Shown one piece after another: positions 46,001-54,364 of a stretch of DNA of 64,000 nt; position 1 is the first letter of the stretch; every line of letters begins with the position of its first letter. This DNA is from an uncultured Alphaproteobacteria bacterium (lineage in GTDB: Bacteria > Pseudomonadota > Alphaproteobacteria > RF32 > CAG-239), in the NCBI GenBank assembly GCA_934229625.1, contig CAKQDU010000001.1:124001-188000 (forward strand), written 5' to 3'. Made by a program: the position numbers and the translations under genes. Under the pieces are notes generated by a model. That model was not told the DNA's origin. It worked only from the letters and a program-made list of their open reading frames with translations, and made no database searches.

Positions 46001-46996
46001 TTTTCTGAAACCAGTCAAAATACACCGACATTAAAAGAAACGCTTAAAAATCAAACACAAACTGCCCATCAAAGCAAAATTGCCTCTCAGCAGGCAAAAA
46101 TTACCGATGGTAATTTACATAACACCTTGAAAGCACAAAAGAAAAACAGCAGTTTGGGAAGTAAAATAAAAACACTTAGCGATGGTATGGACAAAGCCGT
46201 TGAAAAAGCCGGAAAAGCTCTGAATGATAATGCGGTCGGGCGCACCATCGGCAAGATTGACAGCTGGCGTCCGCGCAATAAAACAGCCGCCCGTGTAATA
46301 AATAAGGCAGGAGCTGTTCCGGTTGCGGTTGTTGCCGCCGGAGGAGTTTCTGCATATGAGCAATACAAAAACGGCGATAAAAAAGGAGCAGCCGCAACAT
46401 TTGGAAAAAGTGTAGTTCATGCCTCTGTGCAAGGTGTCGCCACATCTGCCGGTATGAACGCAGCGGCAAAAGGAGTTTCCAAAGCTGCGGAAAAAGTTAC
46501 AGAAAAAGTCATAGCACATCAGACAGCCAAAGCCGCATCCAAACAAGTTGCCAAAGCAGCAGGTAAAGCCGCCGGCAAAGCGGCTGGTAAAGCGGTTCTA
46601 AAAAAGATTCCGCTTGTAAGTTTAGGAGCAGGATTGTATTTTGCCTATGAGCGCGCCAAAGACGGCGAATGGGGAAAAGCTTGCTGTGAAGTAGCCTCAG
46701 GCGTCGCCGGATGTGTCCCTGGTGTCGGAACCGCCGTAAGCACCGCCATTGACTGCGGTTTAGCTGTAGCCGATACAAAAAAGGCAATCCATGAGACTAA
46801 AAGACAACAAATTTCCGAACAAAATAAACAAGCTCAAAACAGGCAGAAACAGCAGCAAAAAAATGTAACTACTCAGAGAATTGAAGAATTACGCGGTGTC
46901 AGAAACAGTCAAAATCACAAGAAAACTGCAAATTCAAACAAACCGATTGAAAAGAACATTTTCGACCGCCTAAAAGATTCTCTGATTTTTCGCTGA
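43097..46996 (+). CDS. Giant mosaic effector/toxin-like protein (possible ART domain, LRR-like repeats, hydrophobic C-terminus)
   Basis: This 1299-residue protein starts after AGAGGACATTTATACC. No signal peptide. Residues 1-185 form an unrecognised N-terminal domain. Residues about 205-335 (LWRGATLIGK with R207, YASSIIRVSDGYTGYT, ETAVYHHRNKLEAMYL with E304) have the order Arg, Ser-rich strand, Glu expected of an ADP-ribosyltransferase fold; this is tentative. Residues about 410-920 are irregular leucine/asparagine-rich repeats (CSEITIKGKN, VDNVRLENCS, CQKVTLSNVDLSKVNI). From about residue 1000 there is a Lys/Ala-rich stretch (KAAGKAAGKAAGKAV) and two glycine-rich hydrophobic segments (VPVAVVAAGGVSAYEQ and GVAGCVPGVGTAVSTAIDCG). 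The first 2.5 kb look more AT-rich than the last 1.4 kb. Candidate secreted effector or toxin. Confidence 0.65.
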   Translation: MLTSKDIETAIEQSPNKDIIKNSISNYFENLDEPVIVAISLNGNGIDRGINRDTIQNIVNGLRQKGIDAVSFMDEDASKPNKFVVNSEGIQTPFLSPDDALKATVIIEDVVCSQDRVHLSGHANLLSNDSILYSKGKKVETLHNQLLDIKDNNPHADKIPEIVAKYGEDFDTFIDRKVSEASAQAITIDKDKEVKNNSMNGRENLWRGATLIGKPYAVVSPRNARKVAYASSIIRVSDGYTGYTNTASGSGGAMYPNTKSGKRYGCLFKFKSIGDEQIYYEDTGLEAAANGVKMKKDEIGLGFETAVYHHRNKLEAMYLQVGDDKFFPIPIDEKGKITDSEWRDFVALHEPSDSSIYGYEAIRRDAQKQEQDLNPNHCYKLELDNSLENKHYNTTYFKAEDIAKAVAYRDNFSKDNNGHINIYQDVNIDVNIDQADLKNINVWGTCTINNEGTKSILNIPNIKDTENGPSTKFIFIGNGKLTDVDKISTEQLLKITGSNKDIVHIDSNIELDTLPKDFNQHKYNLVSIHSTVEKLEDFPDTEMGCNYLKVKDQSSIENMDADLFRSKIQGKYKATIERSLDLSTTNIVNFPKSMSNETLESIQFNSKYEVKSLDNCPNTKQGISNISFSGSLENLTMEEFLNKIKGKDWCKDHILKQSDGTSIVNNLNLEYNNESFKITKYPKDIAKYRFTGIAYEKQSQMWNNAANKAQLLEQKNNDIINVTANQALAVDDMSEFKCSEITIKGKNEDLSPLKLPSNVKNVSLSNISKLPTVNEQCSAITLTSCNLENNIDLHHVDNVRLENCSFSENTKLDLSKCQKVTLSNVDLSKVNIKLPEQGKVYINENVKFAPDRKLDFSKCQDAIVHPGTECSEIKLPTKGDINFEYTGKLHKNVKEVTTEYIKNHNLSIPEGVKIIDNPMENGKKVSLDLLSKAGLSKGQIADLRKERILSPLKNAYEKITGKKQQSADFSETSQNTPTLKETLKNQTQTAHQSKIASQQAKITDGNLHNTLKAQKKNSSLGSKIKTLSDGMDKAVEKAGKALNDNAVGRTIGKIDSWRPRNKTAARVINKAGAVPVAVVAAGGVSAYEQYKNGDKKGAAATFGKSVVHASVQGVATSAGMNAAAKGVSKAAEKVTEKVIAHQTAKAASKQVAKAAGKAAGKAAGKAVLKKIPLVSLGAGLYFAYERAKDGEWGKACCEVASGVAGCVPGVGTAVSTAIDCGLAVADTKKAIHETKRQQISEQNKQAQNRQKQQQKNVTTQRIEELRGVRNSQNHKKTANSNKPIEKNIFDRLKDSLIFR

Positions 46997-47015
46997 TTAG
47001 CTAATCTGTCTAGTT

Positions 47016-47717
47016 TTATTCGTTTTCTGTTTCATGGTCGTCAATAGAATACCCTGTTGCGCGGATAGTGCGTATGTAATCGGCGCCAAATTCGTTTAGA
47101 GCCTTGCGCAGACGGCGGATATGCACATCTACTGTACGCATTTCGACATACACGCTGTTTCCCCAAACTTCCTTTAATAAATCTTCACGAGAAAAAACAT
47201 GCCGCGGATTGGCAATAAGCAGTTTCAAAATCCGAAACTCGGTAGGTCCCAACCGCACATAATTTCCATCGCGGAATACTTTTTTCTCTATAGCATCCAA
47301 GCGTATATCTTGAAAAACATAGTCTTTTTTCATCGGCTGAGAGGTAGTGCTGACGCGTCGTAAATTTGTTTTAATTCTCGCCAACAGTTCGGGAATAGAA
47401 AACGGTTTTGTCACATAATCATCAGCTCCGGCCGAAAGACCGATAACTTTGTCTTCTTCCTGACTTTTGGCTGTCAGCATAATAATCGGAATATTTTTTA
47501 GTTCAGGATTATTACGGATGATTTTACAAAGTTCCAATCCAGACATCTCAGGCAACATCCAATCCAGCAAAATCAATGATGGCAAATATTTTTCGACAGC
47601 AGCGACAACTCTGTTTCCATGCGAGACGGTAATAGTATCATATCCGTTTTTTTCCAAATTATATTTCAGTAAAAGAGCAATTGCCTGTTCATCTTCAACA
47701 ATCATAATGGTCGCCAT
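47016..47717 (-). CDS. phoB: PhoB/OmpR-family response regulator
   Basis: This 233-residue protein has the receiver domain with acidic pocket VEDE, phosphoacceptor D52 (LLDWMLPEMSG) and Lys in VTKPFS, followed by a winged-helix domain (LGPTEFRILKLLIANPRHVF, YVEMRTVDVHIRRLRKAL). Similarity is best to PhoB, which controls phosphate-starvation genes, but no phoR or pst genes are nearby. It overlaps the rpe stop by one base (TAATG). It converges on the effector-like gene. Confidence 0.85.
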   Translation of the reverse strand: MATIMIVEDEQAIALLLKYNLEKNGYDTITVSHGNRVVAAVEKYLPSLILLDWMLPEMSGLELCKIIRNNPELKNIPIIMLTAKSQEEDKVIGLSAGADDYVTKPFSIPELLARIKTNLRRVSTTSQPMKKDYVFQDIRLDAIEKKVFRDGNYVRLGPTEFRILKLLIANPRHVFSREDLLKEVWGNSVYVEMRTVDVHIRRLRKALNEFGADYIRTIRATGYSIDDHETENE

Positions 47718-48367
47718 TATTTTTCTCCCAAAATATGCAGTTTTTTGATAACTTCAGCCGGATTATCACTTTTAAATATAGCGCTTCCGGCGACTAAAAC
47801 CCCTGCTCCCTGCTCCACACACAGTCTTGCCGTTTCCGGAGTTATACCGCCGTCGACCTCTATTGTTATATTTTTTTCGGCGGTCATAGCGGAAATTATT
47901 TTAATTTTTTGCAGCATTTCCGGCATAAATTTTTGTCCGCCGAACCCAGGTTCTACAGTCATAACCAAAATATTATCAATATATTGCAAATATGGCTGCA
48001 AAGACTGAGCCGGAGTGTTTGGTTTAAGCGACACACCTGCTTTAAGTCCGGCGGCTTTTATATTCAATAACACCTGCTGCAAATCCGAACAAGCTTCATA
48101 ATGTACGGTAAGCAAATCAGCTCCGCAATTCAAAAACTGCGGCAAAAAATTACTTGGTTCTTCCACCATTAAATGCACATCAAAAAACAATTTACTGACT
48201 TGACGAAGCTGTTTTACCAAGTCTGCTCCAAAACTCAGGTTAGGCACAAAATGCCCATCCATAATATCTAAATGCAGCCAATTTGCTCCGGATTTTTCAA
48301 CCATTCGCACATCATTTTCTAAACATCTGAAATTTGCGGCCAACAGGCTCGGAGCCACCAAAACCAT
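47717..48367 (-). CDS. rpe: Ribulose-phosphate 3-epimerase
   Basis: This 216-residue TIM-barrel enzyme of the pentose phosphate pathway has motifs SLLAANFRCLENDV, LHLDIMDGHFVPNLSFG (metal His/Asp), FDVHLMVEEP and EVDGGITPETA. It is upstream of and coupled to phoB. GAGGAGAAAAAT precedes its ATG. Length is normal. Confidence 0.97.
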   Translation of the reverse strand: MVLVAPSLLAANFRCLENDVRMVEKSGANWLHLDIMDGHFVPNLSFGADLVKQLRQVSKLFFDVHLMVEEPSNFLPQFLNCGADLLTVHYEACSDLQQVLLNIKAAGLKAGVSLKPNTPAQSLQPYLQYIDNILVMTVEPGFGGQKFMPEMLQKIKIISAMTAEKNITIEVDGGITPETARLCVEQGAGVLVAGSAIFKSDNPAEVIKKLHILGEK

Positions 48368-48488
48368 ATTTTTCTCCTCTATCTTTCGTTTATAAGTTTA
48401 GCTGTAAAATATTAAATAGTCGTAAACATTGATTCTGTTCATGTAGTGATTATGTATATTGTGTTTCAAATTTTCAAGGAGGAAAAAA

Positions 48489-48971
48489 ATGGGTGAAATG
48501 GCTAAAAAAATCATCAAATCAGATATCGATGAGCTGCTTAAAGTTCTGAACGAGGCTTATGCCGAAGAATGGCTGGCTTATTATCAATATTGGCTTGGCG
48601 CAAAATTAGCTTATGGCCGAGAGCGCGTTTCCGTTGTGGCGGAATTTAAGGAACATGCCGGTCAAGAGCTTAAACACGCCGATTGGTTAGCAGACCGTAT
48701 TTTACAATTAGGCGGCACACCTGCCATCAGTCCCGAAGAATGGGGACGTTTGGCACGATGCCGTTATATGCCTCCAAAAGTCACAGATGTACAAACTCTT
48801 GTCAAAGAAAATCTTGCTTCAGAACGCTGTGCCGTTGAACGCTATCAGCGTCTTTGTGAAATGACGGAAGGAAAAGATTTTGAAACTTTCCGCATTTCTC
48901 GCAAAATTCTTAAAGAGGAATTGGAACATGAACAAGAAATGGAGGATTTTGAAGCCGATTTCAAAAATTAG
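48489..48971 (+). CDS. Ferritin-like/bacterioferritin-type protein (DPS-like)
   Basis: This 160-residue four-helix protein starts after AAGGAGGAAAAAA. Di-iron ligand patterns are visible: YAEEWLAYYQYW, EFKEHAGQELKHADWL, ERCAVERYQRLC and EELEHEQEMEDF (E..ExxH twice). It resembles bacterioferritin/Dps-like proteins that oxidise and store iron. The CRYMPPKVTDVQTLV insertion includes a Cys, as in Dps-like thioferritins; the other Cys lies 30 residues on. A terminator follows. Confidence 0.85.
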   Translation: MGEMAKKIIKSDIDELLKVLNEAYAEEWLAYYQYWLGAKLAYGRERVSVVAEFKEHAGQELKHADWLADRILQLGGTPAISPEEWGRLARCRYMPPKVTDVQTLVKENLASERCAVERYQRLCEMTEGKDFETFRISRKILKEELEHEQEMEDFEADFKN

Positions 48972-48980
48972 ACGACACAA

Positions 48981-49020
48981 AAAACAAAAGCTCTGTAATT
49001 TACAGAGCCTTTGTTTTTTT
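48981..49020. terminator. Bidirectional terminator after ferritin-like gene
   Basis: GCTCTGTAA/TTACAGAGC near-perfect stem with AAAACAAAA and TTTGTTTTTTT flanks. Confidence 0.8.
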
Positions 49021-49022
49021 GC

Positions 49023-50291
49023 TTATAGACAATAAATGCGATGTTTTTCTTCCCTTACAGATTCTTTCAGCTGAGGAATATACTCTTTCAAAGATTTTGT
49101 GCCGAAAACTTCACAATAATGAACAGTTTCTTCCAAAATTTGACTGCGTTCACCGGATGTAAAATGACAATTTTCATAAGTATTATACATACGGAGACAT
49201 AAATTCAAAATTGACAGTTCATTGATTGGAACATCAGGCTGCAATTCTCGACAACGGCTTTCACGATTTTCCAAAAGCAAATTCAGATATTTCGGAGTGA
49301 CAATATATCTTCTTTCTTTTGGATTGGAGATGCTGGCTTCATGAGCCAAATCAGCGAGCAAAATTTCAGCTTTTAATTCAGGATATTTTTGCAAAACACG
49401 CTGTTTACCATTTTTCAGCCAACTATGAGACAGCAACTCGCGCAGAAAATCTATATTCTGATATTTCAGCAACTCATCCACAATTGCATCAGAAGCCGGA
49501 TTATCCATATTGTATCTGCACAAAACTTGACGTTTCAGTGGATAATTAACACATCTGTCCAACTTGTTCCATATTGTAATGCGGAGCAATTGCAGCTGTA
49601 TTTTTTCATCATCCAAAGCATCCGGAGCATCATACAAAGCCAGCGTTTTGACTGCCAATTTCAGATAATCATAACTAAAATAAGGCACTTGCTTACGCTG
49701 TCCGTTCAAGGCGATTTCCATCAATTTCAACAGAGCCGATTTGCATATAGCAAACTTTTCCAGATATGTCTTCAAATTTCCAAACACAGCATCCAAACGA
49801 ATACGATGAATGGAAAACAGCTTGTCATACTTATTGCTTGTCTGAAAAAATAATACCGGAGTATCATTAAAAATTGCGTATGAAGTTGCAGCGACCTGAA
49901 AATCAAGTTCCGGAACAATATCGCCAGTACGTATGCTTATAAGCTTGATTTCACTTTCTTCGCTCAAAGGATGAGGCAATTTTGCAAAAACAAATTGTTC
50001 CTCCACGGCACGTTCTAAAAGCAAATCTTCAACTTCTTTATGGTAAGTGTTTTTAGCCTTATATTCAAAATATAAAGTCCACAAATTGCTGGAAAACACT
50101 TCTCCGCCAAATTTTTCTAATGAATCGGCGACCTGAACGCCAGACGAATGATACCATTTCTTTTGAATGACTTTGGCCGCGTAGATGTTTTTTTCCATTG
50201 AATAAGCTTGACAAACCATTGCAAAATCTTCATCAGACAAACATCCTGCACTTGCATTTGTTATAAGCTCAAAATAATTTAATTTTGCCAT
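49023..50291 (-). CDS. Uncharacterised soluble protein, SD-less leader
   Basis: This 422-residue protein has no signal or membrane segment; predicted mostly helical (LLKLMEIALNGQRKQ, ELLSHSWLKNGKQRVLQKYP). I do not recognise a domain. The ATG follows TTAAATTTATTTTT without a ribosome site. A near-consensus promoter lies at 50332-50360, giving a leader of roughly 35 nt. It shares this promoter/leader design with the next gene upstream. Candidate foreign or lineage-specific gene. Confidence 0.7.
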   Translation of the reverse strand: MAKLNYFELITNASAGCLSDEDFAMVCQAYSMEKNIYAAKVIQKKWYHSSGVQVADSLEKFGGEVFSSNLWTLYFEYKAKNTYHKEVEDLLLERAVEEQFVFAKLPHPLSEESEIKLISIRTGDIVPELDFQVAATSYAIFNDTPVLFFQTSNKYDKLFSIHRIRLDAVFGNLKTYLEKFAICKSALLKLMEIALNGQRKQVPYFSYDYLKLAVKTLALYDAPDALDDEKIQLQLLRITIWNKLDRCVNYPLKRQVLCRYNMDNPASDAIVDELLKYQNIDFLRELLSHSWLKNGKQRVLQKYPELKAEILLADLAHEASISNPKERRYIVTPKYLNLLLENRESRCRELQPDVPINELSILNLCLRMYNTYENCHFTSGERSQILEETVHYCEVFGTKSLKEYIPQLKESVREEKHRIYCL

Positions 50292-50331
50292 AAAAATAAA
50301 TTTAAAATGTTAATAATTAAAATTCGCCGTC

Positions 50332-50360
50332 ATCATAGACAAACTTTACTTATTTGTCAA
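50332..50360 (-). promoter_or_regulatory. Sigma-70 promoter of the 422-residue gene
   Basis: TTGACA, 17 bases, TATGAT on the minus strand. The 50-base block around it is nearly repeated at 50966-50994. Confidence 0.8.
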
Positions 50361-50362
50361 AC

Positions 50363-50397
50363 AAAAAAAGGTCATGTTTTTTAACACAACCTTTTTT
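50363..50397. terminator. Terminator between the two SD-less genes
   Basis: AAAAAAAGG...CCTTTTTT stem with inner GTT/AAC pairs; very similar in sequence to the hairpin at 56624-56663. Confidence 0.65.
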
Positions 50398-50405
50398 GAT
50401 AAAAA

Positions 50406-50930
50406 CTATTCAGCAACCCCAATGTCACCGCTTTCTGCATCTGCGGAATTATTATAGTATTCGGTCAGATTATCCCCTATTCTGATTGTCACACTTTTGA
50501 TTTTATCTTCACCGACATTTTCCGCATTATCAATTGAAAATGTCCAAACCTGTCCGTTATCAAGTTTGAAATACACAACATTATCATCACTTTGTATTTC
50601 TTGAATTTTAGCGGTTTCTTTATTTGAAATATTTGAACCTAAATTAGAAATCGGTAAAATACAATACATTGCGCCGCAAAGAAGCATCAAAATAAATAAT
50701 ACCATAAACACCCTAAACTGAGTCAAAAAATTGAAAATTTTTTTCGGTCTTTTTTCAGGCATTTTTTCAGGCATTTTTTCAGACTTTTTCGCCGCATTTC
50801 TGAAGATTTTTTTTTGTTTTTCAGAAGATGCATCCGGTTTACATTTGGCATTTTTATAAAAATCCCGACCAAAAACAGCGCACCAAAGAAGCATTACGAT
50901 TGCACAGCATAAAAATAAAGTATTATCCAT
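50406..50930 (-). CDS. Two-helix membrane protein with small C-terminal domain (paralogue of 56670 gene)
   Basis: This 174-residue protein has helix 1 at residues 4-20 (LFLCCAIVMLLWCAVF), a basic linker with the repeat KMPEKMPEKRPKK, helix 2 near 75-97 (FMVLFILMLLCGAMYCILPI) and a soluble domain (VVYFKLDNGQVWTFSIDNAE, KIKSVTIRIGDN). The 56670 gene has the same layout and the similar block YVKFSDGHTIRADVG. No ribosome site (TTTTATTCTT before ATG). Function unknown. Confidence 0.68.
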   Translation of the reverse strand: MDNTLFLCCAIVMLLWCAVFGRDFYKNAKCKPDASSEKQKKIFRNAAKKSEKMPEKMPEKRPKKIFNFLTQFRVFMVLFILMLLCGAMYCILPISNLGSNISNKETAKIQEIQSDDNVVYFKLDNGQVWTFSIDNAENVGEDKIKSVTIRIGDNLTEYYNNSADAESGDIGVAE

Positions 50931-50965
50931 AAGAATAAAATTTAAAATAATTAAAGTTTGCCTGC

Positions 50966-50994
50966 ATCATAGACAAACCTTAATTATTTGTCAA
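50966..50994 (-). promoter_or_regulatory. Sigma-70 promoter of the 174-residue gene
   Basis: TTGACA, 17 bases, TATGAT on the minus strand, followed by an AT-rich leader nearly the same as that of the 49023-50291 gene. Confidence 0.8.
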
Positions 50995-51028
50995 ACGAAA
51001 AAATTGTATTTTATAGAGCTTCTGTTAT

Positions 51029-51571
51029 TTAATAAAAATAATAGCGCGCGCCGATAGTAAATTCTTTGCTGTTGTTATAAGCATCGCCGTCAGCTAAAGA
51101 ATAACGATACATTGCTCTAAAACCCCATTCCGGAGTAGGATTGATTTCACCGCCGACACCCAAACGCAAAGCATTTGCAGAATCTTTGTCGCTTTTACCA
51201 TTGTATTTTAATTTAGATGAAATTCTTCCATAACCGACCGAGCCCAAAATTGTGGCGTCCGAAACATTGTACATATCAATCAAAACATCAGCGCCATAAC
51301 CATATAAACGGCTGCGAGCCACATTAGCCCCCATAACTTTCTTTTCTTGCAAAGAACGTTCGGCAAAAAATTCTATAGAACCATAATCCACAAATTTTAC
51401 ACCTGCAGTCAGACTGCCCAAATCATAATTTTCGGCAAAAGAATTTTCATAACGACCTTTTAAGTTTGGCGTCATATTGACATAGTCAAAACCCAAATAT
51501 GGACGATATTCGCCGGCATTAGCCGAAACAGCCATCAATAAACCTGCAGCAAGTAACAAATATTTTTTCAT
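51029..51571 (-). CDS. Outer-membrane beta-barrel protein
   Basis: This 180-residue protein starts at the ATG after AAAGGAGAATGCAAA. A signal peptide (MKKYLLLAAGLLMAVSANA) is followed by alternating amphipathic strands (YRPYLGFDYVNM, GSLTAGVKFV, LYGYGADVLIDMY) and ends in ARYYFY, the C-terminal aromatic signal of BAM substrates. It probably forms an eight-stranded OmpW/Omp25-like barrel. It has a native ribosome site, unlike its neighbours upstream. Confidence 0.82.
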   Translation of the reverse strand: MKKYLLLAAGLLMAVSANAGEYRPYLGFDYVNMTPNLKGRYENSFAENYDLGSLTAGVKFVDYGSIEFFAERSLQEKKVMGANVARSRLYGYGADVLIDMYNVSDATILGSVGYGRISSKLKYNGKSDKDSANALRLGVGGEINPTPEWGFRAMYRYSLADGDAYNNSKEFTIGARYYFY

Positions 51572-51655
51572 TTTGCATTCTCCTTTTAATCTATTATAAT
51601 CTTTATACGACACAATTTATGACTGAAAGGTTAATACATACCTGGTTTTGCAATT

Positions 51656-54364
51656 TTAATGCGCCGAAGCCCAAGTATCGCCGACACCGGTTTCCACCAC
51701 CATTTTCACTGCTGTATCTGCCGCTTCTTCCATAATTTTTTGTAACAACTCTGCTGTTTGCTGCGCGTGTTCGGCTTTAACTTCCAGCACCAGCTCGTCA
51801 TGCACTTGCAGCAGCAGACGCCCATCCAGCTGATGTTCTTGCATCGCCTGATAAACTTTTTGCATAGCCAGTTTCACAATATCTGCCGCTCCGCCTTGTA
51901 TCGGCGCATTAATCGCCGCACGTTCGGCAAATGACACAATGCGATGATTTTTGTCGTTAATCCCCAACACTGCGCATTTACGTCCCATCGGCGTTAAAAC
52001 ATAACCGTGACTACGGGCAAATTCTATTGTTTTTTCCATATAAGTTTTAACTTCCGGCATTGCGGCAAAATATGAATCAATATATTGCTTAGCCACCTCT
52101 TTAGTAGTACCGATTTGCTTGGCCAAACCAAACTGAGAAATACCGTAAACAATACCAAAATTGATAGCTTTGGCGCGATTGCGATGTTCTCGGTCAACAT
52201 TTTCAGGTTTTAAACCAAACACTCTGGCGGCTGTGGCGGCATGAATATCCACACCGGCGGCAAACGCCTCTTTCAAGGCTTTAACATCGGCGACCGATGC
52301 CAACAAACGCAGTTCCATCTGACTATAATCGGCAGCCACGATTTTATACCCTTTTCTAGCCACAAAACAAGCGCGGATTTTACGCCCGATTTCCGAACGG
52401 TTCGGAATATTTTGTAAATTCGGATTAGAAGAAGCCAAACGCCCTGTATTCACCACCGTTTGCGAAAAAGTGGTATGAACTCGGTTATTATTGTCTTTTA
52501 CTTCCAACAAAGCCGTTGTGTAGGTAGATTTCAGCTTGGCACAACTGCGCCATTCCAAAATTTTAGCAGCGATTTCATGTTCTTCAGCCAGCTGCTCCAA
52601 CACTTCGGCGCTGGTGTTATAATTGCCTGTTCCTGCTGTTTTTTTAGCCCCGCTGAAACCAAGTTTATCAAACAAAACTTCGCCGATTTGCTTTGGCGAA
52701 CCCAAATTAAACTCCGTACCGGCCAAAGCAAAAATTTCACTTTCCGTTTGTTTCATCTGTCCGGCAAAATCATCATTCAACTCCGCCATACAGTTTTCAT
52801 CAATAGTTATCCCCTCGTCTTCCATTTTCAGTAAAACTTGCAGCAAACGGCGGTCGAGCATTTCATACACATACATTTTACGCTCGTGAAAAAGGCTGTC
52901 TTTCAAAATATGATAAAGCCTCAGCACATAATCAGCGCTTTCAAACACATAATTGCCGTATTCTTCGTTAAAGAAATCTATTTTTTTGATTTTCTGCGTC
53001 AACTTCGGCAAAGAAATTTTTTTATCAAGCAGCATATCGCTTAAAACAGGCAAAGTATGCTCATGCAGCGAACTGTCAACATCGTACGACATCACCGCAA
53101 CATCGTGATACGGCCACAAATCAAGCTGTCTGCCGCAAATTTTGTTTAAGTAATGCCATTGAGTTTTCAAATCTAAAGCAATTTTTAGAATATTCTGATT
53201 TTCCAAAATAGAAAGCAAAAACTTTTTGACAGTTTCATTATCCAGCTGTGATACATCATGATGAGCAAATAAATCAGCCTCTCCTGCGACTTGCGGTATC
53301 GGCAAATAATACGCGCTGTTTTCCCTTGTGCAAACACTCAAAGCCTCCGGTTCAACACCATTATGCAAAACCTGAAAACTAAATTGCTGCGCCGAAACAA
53401 TTTCTTGATACAATGCTTTCAAATCATCGCGGTTTTGAATTTTCAGATAACGCGCCGGCTCTTCTTTTTTAGCCGCAACAGGCGCACCGTCCAAAGCGCA
53501 GCAGCGTTCTTCAATCCATTTTTGCAGCTTTGGCAAAATACTCTTAAAACCAAGTTCCGTCACAAAATTAAGCAGCGTTTCGGCATCTGGCGCCTGACAC
53601 TTGAATTCATCTAAAAAATGCTCCACCGGCACATCATTTTTAAGCGTCACTAATTTCAGCGAAAGTTCGGCAGATTCTTTATTTTGCATAACCAATTCGC
53701 GACGTTTTGTCTGTTTAATTTTTTCGGCATTTTCCAAAACTCCCTGCACCGAACCAAACAAATTAACAAGTTCGGCAGCTGTTTTCGGTCCAATTCCCGG
53801 AATTCCCGGAATATTATCTGTCTTGTCACCAGAAAGAGCTTGCACATCAACAACTTTATCAGGATAAACGCCGAATTTTTCATAGACATCTTCCGGCGTA
53901 AAAAATTTATCTTTCATACCATCATAAAATTCCACATGCGGACGAATGAGCTGCATCAAATCCTTATCAGCAGAAACAACAACCGCGTCATGACCAGCTT
54001 CAACCGCCTGTTTGGCATAGGTGGCAATCAAATCATCTGCTTCATACCCTTCTTGTAAAATGTATGGCAGATTCAATTTTTCAACAGTTTTATAAATAAT
54101 CTCAAACTGAGGAATCAGCAATTCCGGAATTTCAGCGCGCGTTGCTTTGTATTCGGCAAAAAAATTGTTACGGAAGTTCTTGCGTTTGGCATCAAACAAC
54201 ACCACACAATAATCGCACGGTATTGTTTTTATCAACCGCATAAACATTGTCAAAAAACCATATACGGCATTTACCGGTGTGCCGTCAGGTGATGTCATTG
54301 TCGGAAGCGCGTAAAATGCCCTAAAAATATACCCTGAACCGTCAATCAAACAAACTTTTGCCAT
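51656..54364 (-). CDS. polA: DNA polymerase I, proofreading site lost
   Basis: This 902-residue enzyme starts at the ATG after AAAGGAGTAAAAAAT. The 5'-3' exonuclease domain (GSGYIFRAFYALP, EADDLIATYA, LSGDKTDNIPGIPGIGPKTA) and the polymerase domain (VAADYSQMELRLLAS, RAKAINFGIVYGIS, LLQVHDELVLEV) look intact. In the middle domain the three exonuclease motifs are changed: FAFDTE is FSFQVL (about residues 328-333), NLKYD is DLKTQ, and Y-x3-D reads YVFES. All catalytic acids are missing, so no 3'-5' proofreading is expected. This occurs in some other bacterial Pol I enzymes. Confidence 0.95.
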   Translation of the reverse strand: MAKVCLIDGSGYIFRAFYALPTMTSPDGTPVNAVYGFLTMFMRLIKTIPCDYCVVLFDAKRKNFRNNFFAEYKATRAEIPELLIPQFEIIYKTVEKLNLPYILQEGYEADDLIATYAKQAVEAGHDAVVVSADKDLMQLIRPHVEFYDGMKDKFFTPEDVYEKFGVYPDKVVDVQALSGDKTDNIPGIPGIGPKTAAELVNLFGSVQGVLENAEKIKQTKRRELVMQNKESAELSLKLVTLKNDVPVEHFLDEFKCQAPDAETLLNFVTELGFKSILPKLQKWIEERCCALDGAPVAAKKEEPARYLKIQNRDDLKALYQEIVSAQQFSFQVLHNGVEPEALSVCTRENSAYYLPIPQVAGEADLFAHHDVSQLDNETVKKFLLSILENQNILKIALDLKTQWHYLNKICGRQLDLWPYHDVAVMSYDVDSSLHEHTLPVLSDMLLDKKISLPKLTQKIKKIDFFNEEYGNYVFESADYVLRLYHILKDSLFHERKMYVYEMLDRRLLQVLLKMEDEGITIDENCMAELNDDFAGQMKQTESEIFALAGTEFNLGSPKQIGEVLFDKLGFSGAKKTAGTGNYNTSAEVLEQLAEEHEIAAKILEWRSCAKLKSTYTTALLEVKDNNNRVHTTFSQTVVNTGRLASSNPNLQNIPNRSEIGRKIRACFVARKGYKIVAADYSQMELRLLASVADVKALKEAFAAGVDIHAATAARVFGLKPENVDREHRNRAKAINFGIVYGISQFGLAKQIGTTKEVAKQYIDSYFAAMPEVKTYMEKTIEFARSHGYVLTPMGRKCAVLGINDKNHRIVSFAERAAINAPIQGGAADIVKLAMQKVYQAMQEHQLDGRLLLQVHDELVLEVKAEHAQQTAELLQKIMEEAADTAVKMVVETGVGDTWASAH

